DNA of 64,000 bases from Zygnema cylindricum (taxonomy: Eukaryota > Streptophyta > Zygnematophyceae > Zygnematales > Zygnemataceae). Below the pieces are notes generated by a model. The model was given only the letters and a program-made list of their open reading frames with translations, searched no databases and had not been told where the DNA came from. Below are positions 32,012-43,930 of the stretch, one piece after another (positions within the stretch are counted from its first letter, which is position 1; each line of letters opens with the position of its first letter). Position numbers and translations under genes: made by a program. Location of the stretch: assembly GCA_037447655.1 (NCBI GenBank), contig JBBHKE010000026.1, forward strand, positions 177,297-241,296, given 5' to 3'.

Positions 32012-32647
32012 GTATGGAACTCGCACAGACTTTCATCATATAAGAAATTTCGTGCGCACTCTTCGCACGTTTTGAAAGTTTGAATCATAGTTGTTCACTG
32101 CGATTAGTGCGAACGTACCGTACGCGACAAATTATACGTAACAAACGCATTGAACCTTTTGATCAAATCGCAAAAAATAGTTAATGAATTTCCTCCCGTA
32201 CTATTCCGTACATAAAAAAACAAAAAAAGTATTACATATAACGCAGTTTGCAAGTTTTTCCAGTTTATTGAGCGGTAAAACAATAAACTCTTTATATTTT
32301 TATCACACACCTTGCTGGTATTGGAAATTCTTCACCAAATGGTAGTCCAGTCGTTCACGTTAAAGTATGCTTCGCACTTGACGTACCCGGGTTCTAATGT
32401 TGCCAAGGTAAAATTTTATGAAATTTCGTCTGTCTGAGCCTATCTGACAGACATACATGGCGAGGATAGTAAAAAGCTTGGGAGGGAGGAGGGTAGGATA
32501 TGGGGAAGCGGCTTCCTCACGGTTTCGTTTTCAATGTTCCATGGCGTCTTCTTTCAATTTTTTTGAAAAAAACGCCCGTACAAATTTCAAACTGAACGCG
32601 CGAAATTATTGTGACGTTCAACGTCTCTTTTCAAAAATGTCCATACA
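32012..32647. other. Intergenic stretch, no gene recognised
   Basis: It shares strings (GAATCATAGTTGTTCA, AAATTATACGTAACAAACGC) with 35920-36000 on the far side of the long-TIR transposon, so it belongs to an older repeat. No gene is recognised. Confidence 0.4.
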
Positions 32648-32756
32648 TTTTCCATGGGAATTGATCATGACAGTGACTGTTTTGGTTGCGCACAGTCACT
32701 TACGTCATTTTGTAAAAAAACGTACGTTTGAAGTACACATTGGTACAAATAAAGTA

Positions 32757-33295
32757 CACCGCCAATCGCTATTAGCGTGTAGGTTTCATTAGCGTATACA
32801 AATAATTACCGTGGTGTACGCTATTTAAGAATTTGAAAATTTTGGAAAAAATCATACATTCTAATTGTTTGCCTATGGTAATTTGGATCTTTGACAAAAC
32901 AAATGTCGGTCGCAAACATGCTTACACTAATATAAGTTTCCGTACAAAATCTGACAAATCGTACACAAATCGTACATTCACACGGTCGAAACGCGGCTGT
33001 CGGACGAATATGTGCGAGCGGGATTTTTTACGACCTGGTTTTTTTCCTTTTTAGAACGCACATTCTCATGCATCCGCGATTACTAAAACTAATTTATTGT
33101 AATTTTTAACTTAAAAAGGTACATTTATGTACGGTTTGACACTGACCGTACACCACTCTATTTAAGAGACAACGTACTGAATATAACCCTAAATAGAATA
33201 AAGAAAAAAATAGAATAAACTACGCTATTTGAGAATAAAACAAAAAAAAAGCGGGACGGGATTAGGGTACACAACGCTAATAGCGATTGGCGGTG
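32757..33295. mobile_element. TA-flanked element, family II, nested in the long-TIR transposon
   Basis: The ends are CACCGCCAATCGCTATTAGC and GCTAATAGCGATTGGCGGTG, with TA on both sides (32755-32756, 33296-33297). The opposite arm of the host element (near 35550-35560) supplies the unoccupied sequence AAAGTACCGTTGAG, showing that the insertion duplicated TA. Confidence 0.85.
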
Positions 33296-33525
33296 TACTG
33301 TTGAGCATAAATTTGACGGTCAATCGGTTGGACATCTTTGACTTTCATAGTATTGTTTCAGCCGCTTAAAATTTTGCCGCGCTTGCGAACGTCGACCGTC
33401 ATAATAAAATTAGCAATTCACACGGCCGGCGAGCGTTTACGGTAACAAAACGGCGGCGACCACATGTAAATAAAATGGTTGCAGACAGTAACTTTTTGTC
33501 GTTATGTGAGCTCCACGGTGAGAGC

Positions 33526-33713
33526 TAGTGTTGGGGGTGGGGGGGGGTTTGAAAAAAAAATTTAAAATTTATATTTTCGATATATCGGCGATATATCGGC
33601 AATATATCGCGATATTTCGATAATCGATATATCGAAGCGATATATCGATTATCGGGTACCTAAAATTCGGTACATATTGAATATCGGCAAGTGGTCCTCG
33701 ATACCCAACACTA
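33526..33713. mobile_element. hAT-like MITE family B, 188 bp, nested
   Basis: The ends are TAGTGTTGGG and CTCGATACCCAACACTA. The perfect 8-bp target duplication GTGAGAGC lies at 33518-33525 and 33714-33721. The other arm of the host element has a single uninterrupted copy of this site. Confidence 0.85.
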
Positions 33714-33725
33714 GTGAGAGCATTT

Positions 33726-34290
33726 AGGGTGCGTCTCTATGTACTTCAAACTTAGAGATTTTTTTTTGTTTTTTAGCGCAGATCCGGCGGACCCGGATTT
33801 CGGGTGTCCCTATGTGTACCAAACGAAATTGTCACTTAGGGCGTGACGATTGTATACGTCGACAATGCCCGTGACGGCTGTCAACGTCTACAATCTGTGA
33901 TGACGCACGTCATTTTTCGTAACTGCTTGTGACGTCGCGTGATTTTTCGTGACATTGTAGACCTATCGCCCTCCAGCCTGTGCCGTTTCACGGTTGAAGA
34001 AGATGCGTTTTGACTTTGCGTCTATAGTCGGCTCGACGTGAAATGGCATCGGAACCTTGAGACCCCTGCAAAAAAAAAATCCGTACCGAATGGAAACGGA
34101 CAAAACAAAACAAACTGTGTACTTCTCTTTGTCGTATTAAACATAAACGGACAAAACATAAAGAATCGATTGCGAGGAAATGTTGGTTCGCGAAGCGTGA
34201 CGCGATTTTTTCGTCCGCGGAAGTATTTTATGTGTACAACAAAGCGGCAATACCTTTGTACGGCCGATCCTGCAACGATCTTGTCAATGT
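33726..34290. mobile_element. Right-truncated relative of the Harbinger-like element
   Basis: It begins GGGTGCGTCTCTATGTACTT. It shares with 34507-34960 the strings GATCCGGCGGACCCGGATTT, GTATACGTCGACAA-GCCCGT and GAGACCCCTGCAAAAAAAAA. The expected right terminal repeat is missing. Confidence 0.55.
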
Positions 34291-34506
34291 AAGTATGTTG
34301 ATTCGTAAATAGCGTGGCTCGATTTCGTCGCGCGTGACGACGCTCATTTTTTTCATTTAATTTCAAATGATATTTTTACGCCGGTTCGTTTTATTATAAA
34401 AGTTTATTTCGTTTCGTGCGTTATAATATTTCCGTACGAGACTTATAGTACTTTCAGTTTCAATAGGTTTCGTTTCACTTTGCGTCTAAGTTCAATGTAA
34501 CACTAA

Positions 34507-35292
34507 GGCTGCGGCCCCATGTAGTTGTAACTTAGCGTACTTACTTTGTATTTTAGCGCGGATCCGGCGGACCCGGATTTCAAGTGTCTCTATGTGTTCA
34601 TTCGAAATTATTACTTAAGTTTGTGACAATTGTATACGTCGACAACGCCCGTGACGGCTGTCACCGTGTACAATTTGTGATGACGCACCATATTTTCTTG
34701 AAACTTTTTGAGGCGTCGCAAGACACATCGTAATTTTTGAAACGATTTGCGGATTTGGTATGTCGCATGTCTTTGCGAGACATCGTTGACGTACAGCCTT
34801 GCACCCGTGCCTGTGCAAAATGCCTTGACGTAAACCTCTCCCGTCCGGCCGCCATTACTTCGCAGATTTTTCACGTTCGCAGACTTTTCAACTTTGCGTG
34901 AAATGACACTGCAGCGTCGAGACCCCTGCAAAAAAAAAAACCGTACAACATGCAAGCCGACAAAAACAAACAAACCCTGTACTTTTTTTCGTCGTCAAAA
35001 CTTCTAAAATATTTTCACACGTGGGAATATATTTTCAGATTGGTGTAGACGGATTTGCTTAGCTTAAAACACAGTGCCGATGTGTTTTATGATAAGCTTG
35101 AAAATGACGTGACAGTGGGTCGAAAAACCGCAAGACGACAAAATTTCGTACATCCTAAGTTCAAGAATGACGCAAATTGTACTTTACAAATTTGCGATTT
35201 CTTCGTACGGTCGCAACTTAGGCAGTACGGCGCTAAGTTATAAAGGAAAACGACAGAAAAAAACCCGAACTTAGCCACATGGGGCCGCAGCC
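34507..35292. mobile_element. PIF/Harbinger-like MITE, 786 bp, nested
   Basis: Inverted ends GGCTGCGGCCCCATGT and ACATGGGGCCGCAGCC are flanked by TAA on both sides (34504-34506, 35293-35295). A 3-bp TWA duplication and GG-starting ends are characteristic of PIF/Harbinger. The short ORFs inside show no transposase motif. Confidence 0.75.
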
Positions 35293-35661
35293 TAAGACGA
35301 TTCAATTTCAATTTTGCGGCTAAGTGCTCTCACCGTGGAGCTCACATAACGACAAAAAGTTACTGTCTGCAACCATTTTATTTACATGTGGTCGCCGCCG
35401 TTTTGTTAGCGTAAACGCTCGCCGGCCGTGTGAATTGCTAATTTTATTATGACGGTCGACGTTCGCAAGCGCGGCAAAATTTTAAGCGGCTGAAACAATA
35501 CTATGAAAGTCAAAGATGTCCAACCGATTGACCGTCAAATTTATGCTCAACGGTACTTTATTTGTGTCAATGTGTACTTCAAACGTACGTTTTTGACAAA
35601 ATGACGTAAGTGACTGTGCGCAACCAAAACAGTCACTGTCATGATCAATTCCCTTTTCCAT

Positions 35662-36490
35662 TATATAACGTACAACTTCCGTGGTATTTCTGTTCAGTTC
35701 ACTGAACAGAAAGTACCAATAAGTACGACGCATATTTCCCGTTTTATTCCGTACATATCCGTAAAAAAATGTACAGTTACAGTAATTTGTTTACATGTTC
35801 CCGTAAATTGCAGTTTCAGTTTTCAGTACACGTTTTTTTACGATTTTTTCAAAAGTCACGAATTATACGTTTCAATCGAGAAAAAGGAAAAAATCGCTCG
35901 ATTTGAACAACTATGGTTTGAATCATAGTTGTTCAAACCGTTTAGTACTAACGATTCAATCGCGATGAACTATACGTAAGTAACGCATTGAACGATTTGA
36001 AGAAATCGTTAAAATCGTTAGTGATTTTGTATCTGTACTATTTTGTACATGTAAAAATTTATTCCGTATGATTGTACAGAATTCAAACTTACCGCGCGCG
36101 CAAATGGTACAACACTGAAACGTCTCTTTTCGTAAAAGTTCGTACTTTTTTGGTAAAATTTCGTACTTTCCCGTAAAATTTTGTACATTTCCCGTGAAAG
36201 TTATGTTCAGTTTACCGGACAGAAAGTACTAAGAAGTGCAACGTATCTTCTCGTCAAAGTCCGTACATTTCCGTAAATATTTCGTACAGTTTACCGGAAA
36301 GAAAGTACTCCGCGTTATTTTGCGATTTTTTCAAGAGTTACGAATTATACGTAGAAATCGGGAAAAAGCAAAAAAATCGCACGATTTGAACAACAGCGGT
36401 TTAAATAGAGTTCCAAAATTAAAAATAAATAACAAGAAAATTGAAACCATATTGTAGCTCTCACTCCTCCTACCTCCAACCCTAGAATCC
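35662..36490. other. 5' flank of the TMEM222/RTE1-like gene with decayed repeats
   Basis: It contains repeated GTTCA-TT-ACCGGACAGAAAGTAC and CGTACATTTCCGTAAA strings, and a perfect hairpin around AACTATGGTTTGAATCATAG (about 35915-35937). No coding exon was seen before the ATG at 36491. Confidence 0.45.
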
Positions 36491-39278
36491 ATGGCGGATT
36501 TGGAAGCTCAATCCATGCCGCCCTCCTTTTCTTCTTCCGAACGACTGCCACGTGTCAATCCTTCTGCTGCTCGTTTTCCATTTTGTCTTGTCTGGACTCC
36601 TCTTCCAGTGATGGCCTGGCTAGCCCCGTTTGTGGGCCATTTAGGGATCTGTACGGAAGAAGGCGTTATTTTGGATTTTGCGGGAGCCTATTTTGTGAAT
36701 GTGGATGGATTTGCTTTTGGAGCCACTTCAAGATATTTGCAATTAAAGCCGGAAAAGGTAAATATTAGAGATGGTTTTTTTGAAAAAAAAAATAAAAATA
36801 GACGCGTATGGTTGTTTTGAATAGGGATGATTTTTTAATCATTTATAAATTTACACCAAATGCGCTTTAACGTCATTTTTTTCTTTTAACTCTAATAGCC
36901 ATGTAAGGTGTACATATTTTTTGTTATGGTGTAATATTTTTTGTTATATTTTTTGTTATAATTTTTGTTATATTTTTTGTTTTTTAGCAAATAACTATTC
37001 CGTGAATGGCTATTAGAGCTAAGGAATTATTTCGATATTTGTGTTATTAATTCTTATTCGGTTCCAAATGACGTGGTTGATTTAAAAAAAAAAAGCTTTA
37101 AGAAAAAGAAATTACTAGTATTAAAGCTGATTTGTGATTATGGGGCGAAGAAAACAGGCAACAAATTTTGAGCTGTTAGCTCTAATTCGTATATATTATA
37201 TTCGTAGTATTCCGTAAAAGCCTAAAAAGATTTTATTTAAGAACATGAACACAAAAAGTTAGTATAAAGGTTAACGGAAGTCCCTGGCATGATTGAAGAC
37301 GAGAATATGCTCTACATTAATTATTGATTTTTCAATTTACGTTGTTCAAATTTGGTGTTCAAGGCCCAAAACTGTGCAGTGTTGAATTGCTTCGGTAACA
37401 TTTTCTTTGACATGTTAAAAAATGGTATTCACATTACTAGAGGTGAGCATAACATGTCCTTTAGCATAACATGTCCTTTTTCACATAATATGTCCTTTAA
37501 GATGATATCTTCTTTACATAAGATGTTCTTCAAGATAAATATTTTTTAACAGAACATGTTCATTGAGGTGACATGTTTTCCAACATAACACGTTCTATGA
37601 CATAGTATGTTCTTCGACATAATATGTTCTTTAAGATAAATGTTCGCTAACATAACACGTTTTTTGAGATAACATGTTCTTTAACATGTTATGTTCTTCA
37701 ACATAATATGTACTTAAGCATGGTATATTCGCAAATGTTTTTCACACTGTTAGAAGTAAACCTTGTGATCATCTTTTACCAAATCGCAGTCACATAAGGT
37801 CAATGATGGACCTTTTGGATCATATACTGAGTGGAAAATGTGATCTGATATGCTTATTTTGTCGTGAGATTAGGCTTCAAATGAAGGTCTCTCTTTGAAG
37901 ATAGATTTACATTAGTCAACTTTTGCCCGATTCATTTCGTTTTTTTTTCTATCATAATCGGTTGCCCATATATTCAACGCCTTCCTTCCTTTTTTGGATA
38001 TTTTGTTGCGAGCCTCGATTTCCATTTCCAAGATGTATACCAATGAAGTATACGAAGAGATTCTTGAATTGATTTGTGAGATGTAGAAAGTCTTTGCTAT
38101 AAAAAAAAAAAAAAAAAAAAAAAGACTAAAGTCTAAAGACTTTGAAAGTCTTTACTGTCCATCGCCATTAGAGTTAGTGATTTCCTATTGTTAACACTCT
38201 TGAAAGAATTAATTACAACTAGATTATATTTTGACACGTGGCCCATAATATGGGCCATTTAACTAAATAGTGTAGTGTAATTAACACTAGTTTAAGGTTT
38301 TCGGTAAAAAAAAAACATGCACTTGAGTTATACTGATTAACTCTAGTAGCGATGGGAAGTGAAGTGGTTACTAGAGTTTATTAGTATAGAATGTGAAGTT
38401 TCCTTTTTTTTTTAATCCATTGTAGAGATAAAAATTCTAAAATATTTGTTGCCATAGTGGAGACCTTGACCTTTTACTGCGAAGAGTCAAAAATTTTGTT
38501 AATAGTGAAGTAAAAATTTTTTTACTGCCAACAAATAGTGATGGTGAGTTTGGTTCGACAATCTTGCCAAAAATGGTTTTAGAAAAGAATACATCTATCT
38601 TTGAAATGTTTTCATCCATTTCTTAAGTGTTTTCATCTGTCCTTTCCTTTTTTCCTTTCGTTTTTTTCCTTTTGTTTTTTCCGTCCTTTTGTTTCTTTCC
38701 TTCTGTATTTGTTTTTCTTTGGTTTTTTTTGTCGTTTTTTGTGTATGTTTTCCAGTGTTACTTCCCTCTCCATCTCTCCGACCATGTTTGCAAAGATTCT
38801 GAATCTCATAATTTTTTTTATTTTTATTTTTGGTCATTTTCTTGTGTTTTTCTAGTGTTGCTTCCCTCTCCATCTCTCCGACCATATCTGCAAAGATTCC
38901 GAAACTCATATTGAAAAGGGGACCGCGAAGTCGTGGGACGACGCTTTAAAACTCGTTATGCGACATTTTCAACACATTTCTTACAATATTTTTACATGTA
39001 ACTGTCATTCTTTTGTCGCGAGGTGTCTTAACACTTTGGCGTATAAAGGATACAATAATTGGAATATGGTTGATCTTGTGGTTATGATTATTTTGGAGGG
39101 AAAATGGGTAAATGCGGCATCGTTTTTATATGCGGTAGTTCCGTGGTTCTTTATAATGACATTAGGGATTTATATGGTTGGGTGGAGTTTTGTCTTTTGT
39201 TGGGCTTTGTTTGTATTCTTGTTGACTTCTTGGTTCGTCGTAGGTACTTATTTTTTGAAAGGTGTTTTATATTCTTAA
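36491..39278 (+). CDS. TMEM222: TMEM222 / RTE1 (DUF778) family membrane protein
   Basis: There are two exons, 36491-36757 and 38856-39278 (stop TAA), giving 229 aa. Exon 1 ends PEK/GTAAAT and exon 2 begins after TTTCTAG, both in phase 0. Conserved family blocks are [80 protein letters not shown] and [17 protein letters not shown]. Two C-terminal membrane segments follow, the last ending [13 protein letters not shown]. In Arabidopsis RTE1 promotes ETR1 ethylene-receptor function at Golgi/ER membranes; TMEM222 is the animal relative of unclear role. Which function applies here is not visible. The intron (2.1 kb) contains a minisatellite and a tandemly duplicated acceptor. Confidence 0.9.
37440..37735. 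repeat. ~22-bp minisatellite ACATAACATGTTCTTTAAGA in the RTE1-like intron
   Basis: About twelve degenerate units vary as CATAACATGTCCTTT, CATAATATGTTCTTTAAGAT and CATAACACGTTCTATGA. Confidence 0.7.
38656..38913 (+). repeat. Exact 100-bp-period duplication of the RTE1-like exon 2 acceptor and exon start
   Basis: Acceptor CCAG followed by TGTTACTTCCCTCTCCATCT, then CTCCGACCATGTTTGCAAAG, occurs at 38752-38800. Exactly 100 bp downstream, CTAG plus TGTTGCTTCCCTCTCCATCT, then CTCCGACCATATCTGCAAAG, is the true exon edge. The first copy would put a stop or frameshift before SWDDAL, so the second is the productive site. Confidence 0.9.
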
Positions 39279-41065
39279 ATAGATAGCTTTTTTTTTTTTT
39301 TTTTTTAGTTTTTTTAGTTTTTTTTATTAGTTTCTTTTTGTTAATATAAGTTTTTAATGGTACTAAACCGATTTTTTTTTAAAGAGAAAGTAGGGGAAAA
39401 GTTTAAAGGAACGTAGGAATATAGGTAGGTATTATCATTTAGGGCAGTGGAGGAAAGGACGATAATGTTTTCAATTCTTTATGTGCTTTTCTTTTTTGTA
39501 CTTTTTTAAATATATATTTTTTGGTGGATGTTTACAAGGTGCTAATATGGGCGCATTTGGTTTTTTTTTTTTTTCATAATGATGTGGATAAAACATAATA
39601 TTGGTTAAACCTTTAACTATATATATATTATTTACTCCCCCCTCCCCCTCGTACTCCCCTCCCCCTTCCCACCTTCTCCCTCTTCCTCCCCCACTCCCTC
39701 CACAGGGATGGCTACTGTTTGTTGTACCACACTTTGTCAGAGTACCTATTATTCCAATCTATGTGAACACCTTTTACTCAAACTGAGGAGATCTGGAAAA
39801 CGTCGGCAATCTATAACCCTAACAACAGACCGAAGAAGAATGGACGCTTCCGATTGTAAAGCCACAATGTACTATATTTATGTACGAACAGAATCTCTCG
39901 ATCCTGTACCATTCTGTTTGGCTGTTCGTACTTTTTGAAATCGAAGTTATTGTCCATTCAGATCTTTGCACGTGACAGATTTGGCTGTTACACGAAGATT
40001 CTGTCACGCTATTGCGGGATTACGAGAAGGACGGATTTTCGAAGAGAGCACTTTTGGTTTGTTTGTTTCGCGCCACGTCATGTGTTTACCTCAACTTTTA
40101 TTTGCCGAAGTGATTTTTTTTTTTAGAAGTTCGTTTTCACGTACGTCAAAAGTGACGACGTGGAACGAAAAATGTCGCGTAGGTGACAAAAATGATGTAT
40201 GACGCGGCAAAAAAAAGCAAAAACGAACAACTGAAATCTCCACGCATTTCTCGTATCCGGAAAAATGATAAATATACCGCGTGTATATCTCATATCTACC
40301 CAGGTACGGGAAGAGCAGAATTTTGACAGAATTACCGATGAGGTTAAGGGACCACCGACAAGTCGACAACCGATGAATTCATTCTGCAGCTTCTCGGAAA
40401 TGCGCAATTTATCCGCACTCCAAAAATTACGATCGGACGGTCAGGATCTGTCTCAAAAATATGGAAGTGAAAAAGAAATATATGCAAGGTAGATATATCA
40501 TTCTCCTCTCGTAATCCTGTAGAATCTTGGACAACTTTGACAAGTCTGCTTCATCGTGGCAAAACTCTTTTGGTAATAGCTTTGATTTTTTAAAAGTGCA
40601 AACAGGATTGTTGTGGATAGAGAGATTCTGTTATATACGAATAGAAGCAATTTCGAGAACAACAGCCTGGTGTGTACGTTACTGTAATATTGCGTACGAT
40701 TTCACGAAAAGACAAGCGTATAGGTGTTTTAGAGGTATAACCATGGTGGTTATAATATTTTCCTATTTCAAAACAGAAAAATAATCGTCATTTCCGATAT
40801 GAAATACTGGTATATCGATCTTACCGCATCGATACGAAGCATTTTTAATTTCTTTGGGAAGCATCGTTGAGTCCTTGCCTCGGTAGAAATTTCGTGCGAC
40901 TAATTTTGTGCGGCCGCATGAAATTAAATTTCCACAAATGAAAACTTCCAATTTTGCATTGTGCGCACTCCGCACTAAATTTTCGCACGTTTTTGGGGCA
41001 TGGTACCGTAGGTTTCTACCTTGATAGAAGGCATTCAAACCTTTCTTTCCGAAGCTTTTTCAAAC
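39279..41065. other. Stretch without a recognised gene; several short ORFs
   Basis: Poly-T and CCCCTCC-rich sequence (39290-39700) is followed by a less biased region with overlapping ORFs (39708-39938, 39966-40202 on +; 40763-41038 on -). I recognise none, cannot join them by splice sites, and see no repeated residues typical of a known family. A decayed gene or old transposon is possible. Confidence 0.35.
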
Positions 41066-41100
41066 TTAACCCTAACCCTAGCGCTTCTGTAACCCTAATC
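41066..41100 (+). promoter_or_regulatory. Telo-box-like motifs upstream of the proteasome alpha-1 gene
   Basis: AACCCTAACCCTAG (41068-41081) and AACCCTAAT (41091-41099) lie 170-200 bp upstream of the start codon. In plants, telo-boxes (AAACCCTAA) are common in promoters of housekeeping and growth genes. Function here is inferred. Confidence 0.5.
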
Positions 41101-41269
41101 CTTCTTATTTTTGAAAGCTTTCCCGACAATAAACCTCACGATATTCCAACTGCAACAATATTTAAATCTATACAACTTCTATCCAACTCATTTCTGGTCA
41201 ACAATTCCTTCGTCCACTTCCTTAAGAAGAAGAATTTTTTCCTCTCACCTCTTTCTTTAATTTGACGCC

Positions 41270-42172
41270 ATGTTTCGTAATCAATACGATACAGATGTTA
41301 CAACATGGAGCCCTGCGGGACGTCTCCATCAAGTAGAATATGCCATGGAAGCCGTAAAACAAGGAAGCGCCGCAGTTGGACTCCGTTCTGCGACACATGT
41401 CGCTCTTGCAACTCTCAAAAGAGCTCCCTCTGAGCTTTCTTCTTACCAGAGGAAAATATTCAAGATTGATTCTCACATAGGAATCGCAATTGCTGGACTT
41501 AACGCAGACGGTCGTGTGTTATCTCGATACATGCGTGGTGAATGTATCAATCACCGGTTTGTTTACGAAAACGCTTTACCAACTGGAAGACTTGTCGCTC
41601 AAGTTGCAGACAAATCTCAGGTTTGTACGGCCAGATCTTGGCGTCGTCCCTACGGTGTCGGATTATTAATCGCTGGTTACGATTCGTCGACTGGAGCTCA
41701 TTTGTACCAAACTTGTCCCTCGGGAAACTTCTTTGAATTTCACGCAATGGCTATTGGAGCTCGTTCACAAGCTGCCAAAACTTATCTTGAGCGAAAGTTT
41801 GAGACTTTCGGGGAAGCTTCTCGGGAGGAACTTATACGGCATGCACTTTTTGCAGTAAAGGAGTGTTTACAGGAGGGAGAATTGACAAGCAAAAACTGCA
41901 GTTTGGCGATTGTTGGAAAGGGAGAGGACTTTACCATTTTAGAAGATGATGACATTCAACCATATATTGACATGCTCGATTCAGAGGACATGGCTGACAA
42001 ACCATCTGGGGATGGCGATGAGACGAAGGCGGAGGAGGATGTGATTCCTTCGGAAGGAGTGGAGGGAGAGAGTGACAAACCATCATCTGGTGCCGTGGCT
42101 CCTTCAGGTGAAGGAGCAACAAAGGAAGAGGGAGGAGAGGAGGGTCCTACACCGATGGAGGAGGAGAGCTGA
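41270..42172 (+). CDS. PSMA1: 20S proteasome subunit alpha type-1 (alpha6 ring position), intronless
   Basis: The 300-aa protein starts [20 protein letters not shown] and has the alpha-subunit signature [20 protein letters not shown], which folds at the gate of the 20S core. Further conserved blocks are [54 protein letters not shown], and [20 protein letters not shown] followed by AKTYLE. Being an alpha subunit it lacks the catalytic Thr. The acidic tail after residue about 240 (Glu/Ser/Gly-rich, ending PTPMEEES) is longer than in animal or Arabidopsis homologues (about 263-278 aa). Absence of introns is notable beside intron-rich neighbours and raises the possibility of a retrocopy, but the frame is intact and promoter-like motifs lie upstream. 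Confidence 0.96.
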   Translation: MFRNQYDTDVTTWSPAGRLHQVEYAMEAVKQGSAAVGLRSATHVALATLKRAPSELSSYQRKIFKIDSHIGIAIAGLNADGRVLSRYMRGECINHRFVYENALPTGRLVAQVADKSQVCTARSWRRPYGVGLLIAGYDSSTGAHLYQTCPSGNFFEFHAMAIGARSQAAKTYLERKFETFGEASREELIRHALFAVKECLQEGELTSKNCSLAIVGKGEDFTILEDDDIQPYIDMLDSEDMADKPSGDGDETKAEEDVIPSEGVEGESDKPSSGAVAPSGEGATKEEGGEEGPTPMEEES

Positions 42173-42453
42173 TGAGGTGAGAATATAACGTTGATTTTAT
42201 TTTTAAAAGAAGCAATTTGCTCTGTCAAGGTTCTTACTACTCTTGACAGAGAGTTATACATGATAGGCAAGTTGCTGTGAAAGGTAGAAAGAAAGGTGAA
42301 GAAGGCGAGATGAAATGCATCGCCTATCATTCTTAAAGTTAATTGGTCTAATTCGGTTAATCGGTCTAATTCGAGTGAGTGTAGAAGAGACAACACAAAA
42401 TACTTGTGTCAAAAGAACCGATATTAACCAAGAGTATGTACATACTCTTAGTA

Positions 42454-42661
42454 CACCCGTTGCTGTTAGAGTTAGTGATATATTAGGGTTAATTCTTTAT
42501 TATAATTAACCACACTAACTTATACTTTGCCATGTGGCTCATTATGAGCCACTTAAACAAAGGTAGTGTTATTAGCTCTACCTTTTGATTTTGGCTGAAA
42601 AACACATGCACGCGAGTTAGAGTGATTAACTCTAATAGTGTAATAGTAGCGACGGGTGGTG
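42454..42661. mobile_element. TA-flanked MITE, family II-like, 208 bp
   Basis: The ends are CACCCGTTGCTGTTAGAGTT and TAGTAGCGACGGGTGGTG, with TA at 42452-42453 and 42662-42663. The interior GCCATGTGGCTCATTATGAG, then CCACTTAA, resembles relatives near 26330 and 38230. Confidence 0.65.
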
Positions 42662-42832
42662 TAGAAGGCTGTTTAGAATTGGACCTAATGGGAGAGAATA
42701 GAAAATAAAAATGAAAGACGCTTTGTGGGGTATAAGGTAAGACAAACAACATGATGACGTTGGGTGATGAAAGAAATTATGCATTTTTTATGTATTTTTG
42801 ATGATTACTAGAAGCAAGTATACTGCCCAGTG

Positions 42833-43016
42833 TTATTGGTGTTAATAACAGTAATTTGTTCGTAAATTTTTTTGCCAAAAAATATGAAATAGTGTTAGTA
42901 ACACTATCTAAGTGAATGGCTTCAAATCAACCACTCACCCTTCTCTAAATTAGTACCTTTGATAGAAAATCGCTTTAATACTAATAGTTCCTGCATACTA
43001 ATAGCAATGCGCAGTG
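42833..43016. mobile_element. TA-flanked MITE, diverged
   Basis: The left end CTGCCCAGTGTTATTGGTGT and right end ACTAATAGCAATGCGCAGTG are imperfect inverted repeats flanked by TA. Confidence 0.4.
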
Positions 43017-43559
43017 TACTTTCACAAGGCCACGTGATTAACTGGATGGTACCTTGATGCAAATGAAAAGCCTGAGGACTACTGCGCCTGTCACTGGTAT
43101 AGTTTATCACTATAATTTTAATGAGTCTTGTTTGAACCCATTTCTAAAATTTATGTCCGTAACACTGTTTAGTTAAGTGGCCCTTGAGCTACATGTCAAA
43201 ACATCATTTACTGAAGTTAATTCTAATAAAGTGTTAAAGCTAATAATTCACTAATTTTAATAAATGGGCGGTTTAGCATAGTTAAACTGGGGAAGTTGGC
43301 TGAGCAATAATGAGGAATGAAGCAAGAGAGATGGAATGCAAGATGGCGTAGTAAGCTGGAATAGGATAAACAATGTAGTGACATACTAATAACGGCAGAT
43401 TATTTCATACAGCTATGTTGAACGCCTAAACAGAACAAAATGATGTCCATTTTTCGTCCATTTTTTCTTCTATGCTGCACTATCAGGATGTTTATGTCTT
43501 TTGAAGTTTTGGAAAGTGGTTTAACACTTCAAAACTTAGTCTTGAGCCATTCGAATATG

Positions 43560-43930
43560 AACTCATTTTCAAATCTACGATTGAATACACACTTGAACAT
43601 TCATATGTTATTGATGGCTACTATTGAACATACACCGAAACTGATGCGTTAATTGTCAGCTACTGTGGAACACATGCTTAAACGTTTATATCTCATGTGA
43701 AGCATTTATATTAGCTGATATTGAACACACACTTTAACATTCATATCTCATAGGAGTATTAATTAATAGCTACTATTGAACACACACTTAACCGTTCATA
43801 TCTCATTTGAAGCATTAAGTATGAGCTACTATTATACACACAGTTAAAACATTTATAACTTATTTGAAGCATTGATTATTAGATACTATTGAGCACACAC
43901 TTAAACATTTATCTCATTTGAAGCATTGGA
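43560..43930. repeat. ~65-bp minisatellite
   Basis: Six to seven degenerate units contain GCTACTATTGAACACACACT, TAAACATTCATATCTCAT and TTGAAGCATT. Decay and small indels are frequent. Confidence 0.7.

Larger units (their letters stand above)
32656..35653. mobile_element. Long-TIR transposon (Mutator- or Merlin-like), 3.0 kb, carrying nested insertions
   Basis: The ends are GGGAATTGATCATGACAGTG and CACTGTCATGATCAATTCCC, with an exact 8-bp target duplication TTTTCCAT at 32648-32655 and 35654-35661. Long arms match those of the 29380 copy. The core near 34290-34500 matches the other copy's centre. Long terminal repeats with 8-9-bp duplications suit Mutator-like elements, and GG-starting ends also suit Merlin. 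No transposase is visible. It contains a TA-MITE (32757), a hAT-like MITE (33526), a truncated Harbinger-like piece (33726) and an intact one (34507). Confidence 0.85.

Noticed and set aside
39708-40202. Two consecutive plus-strand ORFs as exons of an unknown gene
   Set aside because: I found no phase-consistent splice junction joining them and no recognisable family, so only the stretch is noted.
40763-41038. 91-codon minus-strand ORF with Cys/Lys-rich sequence
   Set aside because: It has no family resemblance, overlaps the probable upstream region of the proteasome gene, and lacks start context or splice partners.
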